Shown in pieces: positions 7,851 to 13,947 of a stretch of DNA of 17,140 nt. The first letter of the stretch is position 1. Each line of letters starts with the position of its first letter. The position numbers were made by a program, and so were the translations under genes. A model generated the notes under the pieces. The model worked only from the letters and a program-made list of their open reading frames with translations. It made no database searches and was not told the origin of the DNA. Source of the stretch: Solirubrobacterales bacterium (lineage in GTDB: Bacteria > Actinomycetota > Thermoleophilia > Solirubrobacterales > Solirubrobacteraceae); contig JAFMRN010000012.1 of the NCBI GenBank assembly GCA_017354065.1, positions 1 to 17,140 of the forward strand, read 5' to 3'.

Positions 7851-7877
7851 GACGAACGGGGGAGGCAAGTGGGGACA
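7851..7877 (-). promoter_or_regulatory. Candidate ECF-type promoter of the DGPF/sigma operon
   Basis: On the minus strand, TGTCCC (7877-7872) is followed after 17 bases by CGTCTC (7854-7849). ECF42 promoters are described as TGTCGA at -35 with a short CGA/TC-type -10, and CGTC is a common ECF -10 core. The start of transcription would lie about 28 bases before the DGPF ATG. Only four of six -35 bases match, so this is a weak candidate for autoregulation. Confidence 0.28.
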
Positions 7878-7879
7878 GC

Positions 7880-7907
7880 GCTGGCGAACGGTTCCTCGTC
7901 CGCCAGC
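7880..7907 (-). terminator. Hairpin downstream of the CitE-like gene
   Basis: GCTGGCG (7880-7886) and CGCCAGC (7901-7907) form an exact 7-bp stem with a 14-nt loop, 14 bp beyond the stop of the minus-strand CitE-like gene. Its only T-tract (TTTTT at 7908-7912) is on the plus-strand side, so read in the minus direction it lacks the usual U tail. It may end citE transcription or insulate it from the DGPF promoter; a plus-strand terminator would serve no gene seen here. Confidence 0.35.
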
Positions 7908-7921
7908 TTTTTGAACAGCCG

Positions 7922-8773
7922 CTAGTCCGCCTTGGACAGAACCCGCCGCGCCATCTCGACGTGCAGGTTCTCAATCATCTGACCGTCGACGGTGGCGACA
8001 CCGGAGCCGCTGGCCTCGGCCTCTTCCCAGGCGGCGATGACCTTCTTGGAGCGCTCGATCTCCTCCGCGGTCGGGGAGAAGATGCGGTTGGTCGGCTCCA
8101 CCTGCGAAGGGTGGATCAGCGTCTTGCCGTCAAAGCCGAACTGCTGGCCCTGGGTCGCCTCTGCCTCGAAGCCCTCCAGGTTCTTGACGTCGTTGTAGAC
8201 GCCGTCAACGATCTCCTTGCCGGCCGCGCGCGCTGCCAGCACCGCCCACTTGAGGCTGGTCAGCAGCGCCTCGCGCCCGGGCGTGGGCGTGGCGAACAGC
8301 TCCTTGATCAGGTCGTTGGTGCCCATCACCAGCACCGTCAGGCGCTCGGTCGCTGAGGCGATCTCACGGGCGTCGAGGATCGCCTGGGGGGACTCGACCA
8401 TCGCCCACAGCTTCGTGCTCTGCGGAGCGCCGGCGGCGTTTACGGCCTTCTCCACGCCGAGCAGCTCCTCCACCGAGTTGACCTTCGGGATCAGGATCGC
8501 GTCCGGGCCGGCCTTGGCGGCGGCCGCCACGTCGGCGTCATGCCACTCGGTGCCGATGCTGTTGACGCGGATCGCAACGGTCTTTCCGGGGTAGTCATGA
8601 CAGACGGCGGCGACGCGCTCACGCGCTTCTGCCTTGGCCGCCGGGGCCACGGCGTCCTCCAGGTCGAGGATCAGCGCGTCAGCCGGCAGGCCCTTGGCCT
8701 TCTCCAGCGCGCGCTCATTGGCGCCCGGCATGTACAGGACCGAGCGCAGGCGGGTGGGTGAAGTCTCTGACAT
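7922..8773 (-). CDS. CitE/Mcl2-like protein of the HpcH/HpaI aldolase family, possible malyl-CoA thioesterase
   Basis: This 283-residue protein is a CitE-like member of the HpcH/HpaI TIM-barrel family. It shows RSVLYMPGANERALEKA at 10-26, DALILDLEDAV at 32-42, Arg69 in AIRVN, Glu127 in MVESPQAIL and Asp154 in GTNDL (the expected Mg ligands), and FDGKTLIHPSQV at 214-225. Stand-alone CitE-like proteins have varied activities: (3S)-malyl-CoA thioesterase (Mcl2 of Rhodobacter, about 285 residues), citramalyl-CoA lyase, or acyl-CoA lyase as for Rv2498c. The equal length to Mcl2 and the nearby mcl gene favour hydrolysis of malyl-CoA to malate, but a lyase cannot be excluded. It starts 13 bp after the rrf2 stop on the same strand, with only a weak ribosome-binding site, so it is probably coexpressed with the regulator. 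Confidence 0.88.
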   Translation of the reverse strand: MSETSPTRLRSVLYMPGANERALEKAKGLPADALILDLEDAVAPAAKAEARERVAAVCHDYPGKTVAIRVNSIGTEWHDADVAAAAKAGPDAILIPKVNSVEELLGVEKAVNAAGAPQSTKLWAMVESPQAILDAREIASATERLTVLVMGTNDLIKELFATPTPGREALLTSLKWAVLAARAAGKEIVDGVYNDVKNLEGFEAEATQGQQFGFDGKTLIHPSQVEPTNRIFSPTAEEIERSKKVIAAWEEAEASGSGVATVDGQMIENLHVEMARRVLSKAD

Positions 8774-8786
8774 ATCGCCGGCGAGG

Positions 8787-9245
8787 CTAGCGAGTGACCC
8801 AGGCCTCAGGGTCCTCGGCCAGGTGGTCGATCGCCGCCGGCAGCTCCCCGCTCGCGATGTCCGCGATGGTGACGTGCTCCACTACCTTGCGCAGGTTCGC
8901 GCGCACGGCGATCCAGACCCGCGGCAGCATCTCCGCGGCGCCGTGGTAGGCACACTCCTCAGGCGGTTCGCCCGAGATCGCCGCCAGCGGGCCCTCAACC
9001 GCGCGGATCACGTCAGCGACGGTGATCTTCTCGGCGGCGCGGGCCAGCTTGAAGCCGCCCTCCGCGCCGCGGTGGGAGCGGACCAGTCCGGCGTGGCGCA
9101 GCTCCCCGAGGATGTTCTCCAGGAAGTTCAGCGGGATGTCCTGACTCTCGGCTATCAGCCCGGCCTTGACCGGGCGTTCGCTCTCCATCGACGCCAGCTC
9201 GACGACCGCCCGCACCGCGTAATCAGCTTTGGCCGAAATGCGCAT
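8787..9245 (-). CDS. Rrf2-family transcriptional regulator with a single cysteine
   Basis: This 152-residue regulator has the Rrf2 N-terminus MRISAKADYAVRAVVELAS, a winged helix at about residues 25-70 (IPLNFLENILGELRHAGLV, wing RGAEGGFKLAR) and a dimerisation helix near the C-terminus. Rrf2 proteins such as IscR, NsrR and RsrR bind Fe-S clusters through three conserved Cys or related ligands. Here the cluster region reads PPEECAYHGAAEML and contains only Cys98, with His101 nearby and no other Cys in the protein. It may sense something other than a classical cluster, or use non-Cys ligands. It lies between mcl and the CitE-like gene, so local control of the malyl-CoA genes is the simplest inference. 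CATAAT at 9261-9256 on the minus strand is a possible -10 element that would leave almost no leader, in line with the missing Shine-Dalgarno site. Confidence 0.92.
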   Translation of the reverse strand: MRISAKADYAVRAVVELASMESERPVKAGLIAESQDIPLNFLENILGELRHAGLVRSHRGAEGGFKLARAAEKITVADVIRAVEGPLAAISGEPPEECAYHGAAEMLPRVWIAVRANLRKVVEHVTIADIASGELPAAIDHLAEDPEAWVTR

Positions 9246-9300
9246 TTGACCGGCGATTATGGCGTTTGGAGCGGCTGGACGGCGGAGGTCAGCACGCTAA

Positions 9301-9318
9301 TGGGCGCTATAGCGCCCA
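9301..9318. promoter_or_regulatory. Perfect 18-bp palindrome, candidate operator
   Basis: TGGGCGCTATAGCGCCCA is identical to its reverse complement over all 18 bases. It lies in the 105-bp gap between the mcl stop and the rrf2 start, 56 bp before rrf2 and 33 bp after mcl. A continuous 9+9 palindrome with a TATA centre suits binding of a dimeric regulator, perhaps Rrf2 acting on its own promoter. As RNA it could form a 7-bp stem with a TAUA-type loop, so an mcl terminator is the other reading; no T-tract follows on the minus strand. Confidence 0.5.
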
Positions 9319-9350
9319 AAACTCGCCAGACCCCCGCTCAATCCGACTCC

Positions 9351-10391
9351 CTAGAGCCCGTAAGCCTCCTTCAGCTCCGGGTCCTTCTCGGCCAGCATCG
9401 TGGCCAGGTCGACCAGCACCTTGGACTGCTTCCAGGTCGCGTCGTCCTGCATCTTGCCGTCGATCATGTGCACGCCGGCGCCGTCCGGGATCGCGTCGAT
9501 CACCTTCTTGGCGAACTTGACCTCGTCCGGATCCGGCGAGAAGACCTTCTTGGCGATCGAGATCTGCGCCGGGTGCAGCGACCAGGTGCCGACGCAGCCG
9601 AGCAGGAACGCGGCGCGGAACTGGGCCTCACAGGCAACGGTGTCCTTGATGTCGCCGAACGGCCCGTAGAAGGGGAGGATGCCGTGCGTTGAGCAGGCGT
9701 CGACCATGCGGGCGATCGTGTAGTGCCACGGGTCCTGCTGGGCGGTCACGCGCTCCTGGCCCTCTACAGGGTCCGAGATCGACACGTAGCCCGGGTGGCC
9801 GCCGCCGACACGGGTGGTCTTCATCCGCCGTGACGCCGCCAGGTCGGCCGGGCCGAGCGAAATCCCCTGCATACGCGGAGAGGCGCCGGCGATCTCCTCG
9901 ACCCGCACAACGCCCGAGGCGGTTTCCAGCAGCGCGTGCAGCAGGATCGGGCGCTTGACTCCGGCCTTGGCCTCAAGCTGGGCGACGAGCCGGTCGACGT
10001 AGTGGATGTCCTCGGGGCCCTCGACCTTCGGGATCATGATCACGTCGAGCTTGTCGCCGATGCGGGTGACCAGCTCGGTGATGTCGTCCAGCACCCAGGG
10101 GGACTCCAGCGAGTTGATCCGGGTCCACAGCTGCGTGTCGCCGAGGTCGAACTCGGAGCCGACCTTGATCAGGCCCTCACGGGCGGGAACCTTCTGGTCG
10201 ACCGTCACCGCGTCCTCGAGGTTGCCCAGCAGAATGTCAACGGTGGGCGCGATTTCCGGGACTTTCGCGACCATCTTCTCGTTCGCGAAGTTGAGGAAAT
10301 GGATCATCCGCGACGGCTTGATCGGAATCTCCGTTACCGGGTCAGGGGCCCCGAGTGCCTGGGGCTTGAAAAAATCGCGTGGGGTGCGCAC
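9351..10391 (-). CDS. mcl: L-malyl-CoA / beta-methylmalyl-CoA / citramalyl-CoA lyase (Chloroflexus type)
   Basis: This 346-residue enzyme of the HpcH/HpaI family cleaves or forms CoA thioesters: malyl-CoA to acetyl-CoA plus glyoxylate, beta-methylmalyl-CoA to propionyl-CoA plus glyoxylate, and in Chloroflexus also citramalyl-CoA. Long stretches fit my recollection of the 348-residue Chloroflexus enzyme: GNLEDA at 56-61, SPWVLDDI at 97-104, GNKLDVIMIPKVEGP-like at 112-126, LLETASG with Glu156, ISLGPADLAASRRMKTTRVG with Asp183, FYGPFGDIKD at 241-250, and DGKMQDDATWKQ at 311-322. Glu156 and Asp183 are the expected Mg ligands. The start is GTG at 10391 with AAAGGAG 8 bp upstream. It diverges from the MaoC-type hydratase and pckG genes and is followed by rrf2 and the CitE-like gene, which supports a role in C2/C3 carbon assimilation. 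Which substrate dominates cannot be read from sequence. Confidence 0.94.
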   Translation of the reverse strand: MRTPRDFFKPQALGAPDPVTEIPIKPSRMIHFLNFANEKMVAKVPEIAPTVDILLGNLEDAVTVDQKVPAREGLIKVGSEFDLGDTQLWTRINSLESPWVLDDITELVTRIGDKLDVIMIPKVEGPEDIHYVDRLVAQLEAKAGVKRPILLHALLETASGVVRVEEIAGASPRMQGISLGPADLAASRRMKTTRVGGGHPGYVSISDPVEGQERVTAQQDPWHYTIARMVDACSTHGILPFYGPFGDIKDTVACEAQFRAAFLLGCVGTWSLHPAQISIAKKVFSPDPDEVKFAKKVIDAIPDGAGVHMIDGKMQDDATWKQSKVLVDLATMLAEKDPELKEAYGL

Positions 10392-10660
10392 TATCTGGTC
10401 TCCTTTAGGCGTGTCCGGGACAGCAACTTAGCGGCCGTCTCACCATCGCGGCCCTCCGCCCGTGGCCGCAAAGACCGTTCAGGTTGACGCGGAGCGAACG
10501 TGAAACCAGAATGTTTTGACGTCGGTTAAGCTTCTTCGACGGCGCGATTGGAGGCGCTTGGAGACAACCGGGACGCCTCCAGCAAGCAGACAGGGGCATT
10601 TAATCCGGCGCTCCTGCCACCCTCCTTCGCCCTACAAGGCGAAACGACTCAGGAGAATTG
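10392..10660. promoter_or_regulatory. Divergent control region between mcl and the MaoC-type hydratase gene
   Basis: This 269-bp gap holds no convincing gene and must carry both promoters. It contains an 8-bp inverted repeat, TGGAGGCG (10549-10556) and CGCCTCCA (10574-10581), separated by 17 bases, 80 bp before the hydratase start. TTGGAGGCGC and TTGGAGACAA form a short direct repeat here as well. AACGTGAAAC and GTTTTGACGT (near 10498-10522) make an imperfect inverted repeat. Good ribosome-binding sites flank it on both sides (AAAGGAG for mcl, AGGAG at 10651-10655 for the hydratase). No certain -35/-10 pair could be assigned. Confidence 0.4.
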
Positions 10661-11167
10661 ATGAGTTCAGTCGAGACTGATCAGGACGCGCGCGAAGCAA
10701 CCGGCGCGCATTCCTACGGCCGTTACCTCGAGGAATTCGAGGAAGGCGCGGTTTACAAGCATTGGCCTGCCAAGACGGTCACAGAGGGTGACGACCACCT
10801 CTTCTGCCTGATCACGATGAACCACCACCCGCTGCACATCAACGATGTGTACGCGTCCAAGACCCAACAGGGCAAGAACGTGGTTGTCGGTCCGTACGTG
10901 TACTCGCTGGCGCTGGGCATCAGCGTCTCGGACATCAGCGGCAAGGCGATCGCGAACCTGGCAACCGAGGAGCTTTCGCACCCGAACCCGGTCTTCCACG
11001 GCGACACACTGTTCGTCGAGACCGAGGTACTTGAGGTCAAGGAGTCACGGTCCAAGCCGGACCGCGGCATCGTCAAGGTCCACACGAAGGTTCTGAACCA
11101 GGACGGTGTGCTGGTCGCAGAGTTCAAGCGGCTCGTCCTCGTTCCCAAGAAGAACCCTTCTGCATAA
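10661..11167 (+). CDS. MaoC-type enoyl-CoA hydratase/dehydratase, possibly mesaconyl-CoA hydratase
   Basis: This 168-residue protein is a single hot-dog-fold MaoC-like acyl-CoA hydratase. The N-terminal YLEEFEEGAVYKHWPAKTVT at 22-41 precedes the active-site helix TMNHHPLHINDVYA at 52-65, with Asn54 and His59 at the conserved N-x-x-PLH positions. The FEEGxVYxHxPxxTVTExD start resembles the actinobacterial MaoC proteins found beside CitE-like genes (for example Rv2499c next to Rv2498c). It is about half the length of the roughly 340-residue mesaconyl-CoA hydratase of Rhodobacter and Chloroflexus. With mcl divergent and pckG 12 bp downstream, hydration of a mesaconyl- or related branched enoyl-CoA is likely but unproven. 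I chose ATG 10661, 5 bp after AGGAG, over the adjoining TTG at 10658. Confidence 0.88.
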   Translation: MSSVETDQDAREATGAHSYGRYLEEFEEGAVYKHWPAKTVTEGDDHLFCLITMNHHPLHINDVYASKTQQGKNVVVGPYVYSLALGISVSDISGKAIANLATEELSHPNPVFHGDTLFVETEVLEVKESRSKPDRGIVKVHTKVLNQDGVLVAEFKRLVLVPKKNPSA

Positions 11168-11179
11168 GGGGAGAGCCGA

Positions 11180-13006
11180 ATGCCGAACAGCGCACCAGAC
11201 AAGCCAACACAGGCAACCACCACCAACTCCAAGCTGAAGGCTTGGGTGGAAGAGATCGCCGAGCTGACCCAGCCCGACGAGATCTACTGGTGCGATGGTT
11301 CGGAAGCCGAGTACGACCGCGTGGCCCAGCAGCTGGTGGAGGCCGGGACCTTCCAAAAGCTGTCTGACGCCAAGCGGCCGAACTCCTACCTGGCCCTGTC
11401 TGACCCGAGTGACGTGGCCCGGGTCGAGGACCGCACGTTCATCGCCTCCGAGCGCGAGGAGGACGCCGGGCCGACCAACAACTGGGTCGCCCCGGACAAG
11501 ATCCGGACCGAGCTGAACGGGCTGTTCAAGGGCTCGATGAAGGGCCGCACGATGTACGTCGTTCCCTTCAGCATGGGCCCGATCGGCTCGCCGATCTCCC
11601 ACATCGGCGTGGAGCTGACCGACAGCCCGTACGTGGTCGTGTCGATGCGGCTGATGACCCGCATGGGCCAGGCCGCGCTGGACGCCCTGGGTCCGGACGG
11701 CGAGTTCGTGCCCTGCGTCCACTCGGTTGGTAAACCCCTGGCCGAGGGGGAGCAGGACGTGCCCTGGCCCTGCAACGACACCAAGTACATCGTCCACTAC
11801 CCGGAGACCCGCGAGATCTGGTCGTTCGGCTCGGGCTATGGCGGCAACGCGCTGCTCGGCAAGAAGTGCTTCGCGCTGCGGATCGCCTCGGTCATGGCCC
11901 ACGACGAGGGCTGGCTGGCCGAGCACATGCTGATCCTGAAGCTGACCAGCCCCGAGGGCGAGGTCCGCTTCATCGCCGCCGCGTTCCCGTCGGCCTGCGG
12001 CAAGACGAACCTGGCGATGCTGGTGCCGACGCTGCCCGGCTGGAAGGTCGAGACGATCGGCGATGACATCGCCTGGCTGAAGTTCGCCGAGGACGGCCGT
12101 TTGCACGCGATCAACCCGGAGTTCGGCTTCTTCGGCGTCGCGCCGGGAACCGGCGAGGAGACCAACCCGAACGCGTTGCACACGCTCGATGCCGGCAACA
12201 CGATCTACACGAACGTCGCCGCCACCGATGACGGCGACGTCTGGTGGGAAGGGCTGACCAAGCAGCCGCCCGCCCACCTGACCGACTGGAAGGGCGAGGA
12301 CTGGACCCCGGCCGCCGACACGCCGGCCGCGCACCCCAACGGCCGCTTCACGGTCGGCGCCGGTCAGTGCCCGTCGATCGCGCCCGAGTGGGAGGACCCC
12401 AAGGGCGTGCCGATCGACGCGTTCCTGTTCGGCGGCCGCCGCAAGACGACCGTGCCGCTGGTGCATGAGTCGCTGTCCTGGGAGCACGGCGTGTTCCTCG
12501 GCTCGATCATGAGCTCGGAGAAGACCGCCGCGGCGGCCGGCAAGGTCGGTGAGCTGCGCTTCGACCCGTTCGCGATGCTGCCCTTCTGCGGCTACCACAT
12601 GGGCGACTACTTCGCCCACTGGCTGAAGGTCGGCGAGACCGAAGGCGCGAAGCTGCCGAAGATCTTCTACGTGAACTGGTTCCGCCGCGGTGACGACGGT
12701 CGCTTCATGTGGCCCGGATTCGGCGAGAACAGCCGCGTGCTGGCCTGGATCGTCGGTCGTGTGGCCGGCACCGCCAAGGCCGTGGAGACCGCGCTCGGCT
12801 ACCTGCCCCCGGTGGAGGGTGAGGGCGGGATCGACCTGACCGGCCTGGACATCGACCAGGACGACTTCAAGGAGATCCTGACTGTCGACACCGAGGGCTG
12901 GAAACACCAGCTCGAGCTGGTCGGCGAGCACTACGCCAAGTTCGGTGACAAGCTGCCGGCCGAGCTGAGCAAGCAGCTTGAGGCGCTGAAGGCCCGTTTG
13001 GGCTAG
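11180..13006 (+). CDS. pckG: Phosphoenolpyruvate carboxykinase (GTP)
   Basis: This 608-residue protein is a full-length GTP-dependent PEP carboxykinase, which interconverts oxaloacetate plus GTP and PEP plus CO2 plus GDP in the cytosol. Visible are the substrate-binding segment VPFSMGPIGSPISHIGVELT, the kinase-1a loop AAFPSACGKTNLAM with the reactive Cys273, ETIGDDIAWLKF with metal-binding Asp residues, NPEFGFFGVAPGT, FGGRRKTTVPLV, and WFRRGDDGRFMWPGFGENSRVL near the C-terminus. The ATG at 11180 follows GGGGAG by about 6 bp, and the gene starts 12 bp after the hydratase stop, so they form one operon. The pairing suggests gluconeogenesis from a C4 acid made by the malyl-CoA genes. Long antisense frames opposite it are codon-bias shadows. 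A GC-rich hairpin follows immediately. Confidence 0.97.
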   Translation: MPNSAPDKPTQATTTNSKLKAWVEEIAELTQPDEIYWCDGSEAEYDRVAQQLVEAGTFQKLSDAKRPNSYLALSDPSDVARVEDRTFIASEREEDAGPTNNWVAPDKIRTELNGLFKGSMKGRTMYVVPFSMGPIGSPISHIGVELTDSPYVVVSMRLMTRMGQAALDALGPDGEFVPCVHSVGKPLAEGEQDVPWPCNDTKYIVHYPETREIWSFGSGYGGNALLGKKCFALRIASVMAHDEGWLAEHMLILKLTSPEGEVRFIAAAFPSACGKTNLAMLVPTLPGWKVETIGDDIAWLKFAEDGRLHAINPEFGFFGVAPGTGEETNPNALHTLDAGNTIYTNVAATDDGDVWWEGLTKQPPAHLTDWKGEDWTPAADTPAAHPNGRFTVGAGQCPSIAPEWEDPKGVPIDAFLFGGRRKTTVPLVHESLSWEHGVFLGSIMSSEKTAAAAGKVGELRFDPFAMLPFCGYHMGDYFAHWLKVGETEGAKLPKIFYVNWFRRGDDGRFMWPGFGENSRVLAWIVGRVAGTAKAVETALGYLPPVEGEGGIDLTGLDIDQDDFKEILTVDTEGWKHQLELVGEHYAKFGDKLPAELSKQLEALKARLG

Positions 13007-13011
13007 CCGGG

Positions 13012-13043
13012 CGGTGCGGCCGGCTTTGGGCTCGGCCGCACCG
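13012..13043 (+). terminator. Strong GC hairpin after pckG
   Basis: CGGTGCGGCCG (13012-13022) and CGGCCGCACCG (13033-13043) form an exact 11-bp stem with a 10-nt loop, starting 6 bp after the pckG stop. There is no T-tract after it, as is common for terminator hairpins in high-GC actinobacteria. It probably ends the hydratase-pckG transcript and separates it from the next gene. Confidence 0.68.
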
Positions 13044-13149
13044 GTGCGTCGCCGTGGCAGGCCGGCCCGAGCTGCGCCGCCACAGCATCGGCCCGGGTGG
13101 GCTTGCGGTTTGCTTAGTTCCCAAAAGTACGCTGTCTGGTGTGCTGGGA

Positions 13150-13947
13150 ATGATCCCCTCAGACGCCGCGCTGCTCGGGCTCCAAGCCGGGGTGGTGGCC
13201 GCCCCAAGGCGGGCGGGGCCGCGGCTTACCGGCGCCCTCCAGTGCGTCAGCGGCCGCGGCTGGGCGCTGATCCCCGCGGCATCGGTGGTGGGGGTGATCT
13301 TTCTGCTGCGCGACGCAACCTCCAGCGCAGGCTTCCTGACGTGGTTGGCGCTGATCGCCGTGCCGCTGCTGGCGGCCGTAGCACTCGGCTGGCTGATGCA
13401 CGGCGCGCGCTGGTGGCTCGTGCCCCTGGCGGCGGGGTTGTTCCTGCTCGCCTGGCGCACCCCTGACAGCCTCTGGGGGCAGGGGGCCGGCGCGCTCCTC
13501 ACAGCGCTCTCCTGCGTGACCCTCGGGGTGCTGCTGGCGGCGGTCACGCCGCCTGTATGGCTGATGCTGGGGATCGTGGCGATGGCCGGCGTCGACACCT
13601 GGCTGGTGGCCTCAGACCTGCTGCAGAGCCCCAACGACGTGCTGGTCGCCGCCGCCCCCGGTCACGGGCTGCCACAGCTGCAGTCCGAGACGTTCGGGTC
13701 GATGAACCTCGGTTACGGCGACCTGTTCGTGGCGGCGCTCCTGGGGAGCGTCTGGGCGCGGCGGTTCGATTCACAAAGAACCGCCGCAGCAGTAACGCTG
13801 GTGATCGCGGCGCTGTTCGACCTGCTGTTCTTCGCGGTCCCCGAGCTGCCGGCGACCGTCCCGGTCGCGCTGGCGCTGGTGGTGCTGGAGCTCAGTGCGC
13901 TTCGCGGCCGGTCGAGGCCGGCGGTCGAGACTCCTCCGCCAGGCTAG
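13150..13947 (+). CDS. Putative GxGD intramembrane aspartyl protease (presenilin/SPP-like membrane protein)
   Basis: This 265-residue protein has about eight hydrophobic segments. In its C-terminal half, Asp149 (AGVDTWLVAS) lies in one segment, GYGD (188-191, Asp191) starts the next 42 residues later, one further helix follows, and then PELP (231-234) precedes the last helix. That order, intramembrane Asp, GxGD, helix, PxLP, is the signature of presenilin and signal-peptide peptidase (family A22), where the two Asp cut peptide bonds inside the membrane. SMNLGYGDLFVAALLG followed by ARRFD also resembles the SPP segment around GLGD. The first motif is VD rather than YD, and Asp156 is an alternative. 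Type IV prepilin peptidases also have GxGD, but usually followed by a Lys and without PxLP. The start is uncertain: ATG 13150 is used; GTG 13141 (possibly leaderless behind TACGCT) and GTG 13054 are in frame. The function is inference. Confidence 0.75.
   Translation: MIPSDAALLGLQAGVVAAPRRAGPRLTGALQCVSGRGWALIPAASVVGVIFLLRDATSSAGFLTWLALIAVPLLAAVALGWLMHGARWWLVPLAAGLFLLAWRTPDSLWGQGAGALLTALSCVTLGVLLAAVTPPVWLMLGIVAMAGVDTWLVASDLLQSPNDVLVAAAPGHGLPQLQSETFGSMNLGYGDLFVAALLGSVWARRFDSQRTAAAVTLVIAALFDLLFFAVPELPATVPVALALVVLELSALRGRSRPAVETPPPG

Noticed and set aside
7880..7912. Rho-independent terminator on the plus strand (stem plus TTTTT)
   Set aside because: The nearest genes on both sides are on the minus strand, so no plus-strand transcript is expected there; it was listed as a hairpin after the CitE-like gene instead.
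8634..9692. 352-codon open frame on the plus strand
   Set aside because: It crosses three real minus-strand genes (CitE-like, rrf2 and mcl) and the palindrome and shows no domain.
10405..10599. 64-codon minus-strand frame in the mcl/hydratase gap
   Set aside because: It covers the divergent promoter region, has no ribosome-binding site and no protein-like pattern.
11045..13207. 720-codon open frame on the minus strand
   Set aside because: It lies opposite pckG, whose protein is unmistakable, and its translation is low-complexity (rich in Arg, Val, His and Gln), as expected for a shadow frame in high-GC DNA.
13150..13947. Type IV prepilin peptidase (A24) reading of the GxGD protein
   Set aside because: A24 enzymes normally have Lys soon after GxGD (GxGDxK) and an IPN-like motif after the first Asp; here GYGDLF lacks Lys, and the downstream PELP fits A22 better. 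It is not fully excluded.
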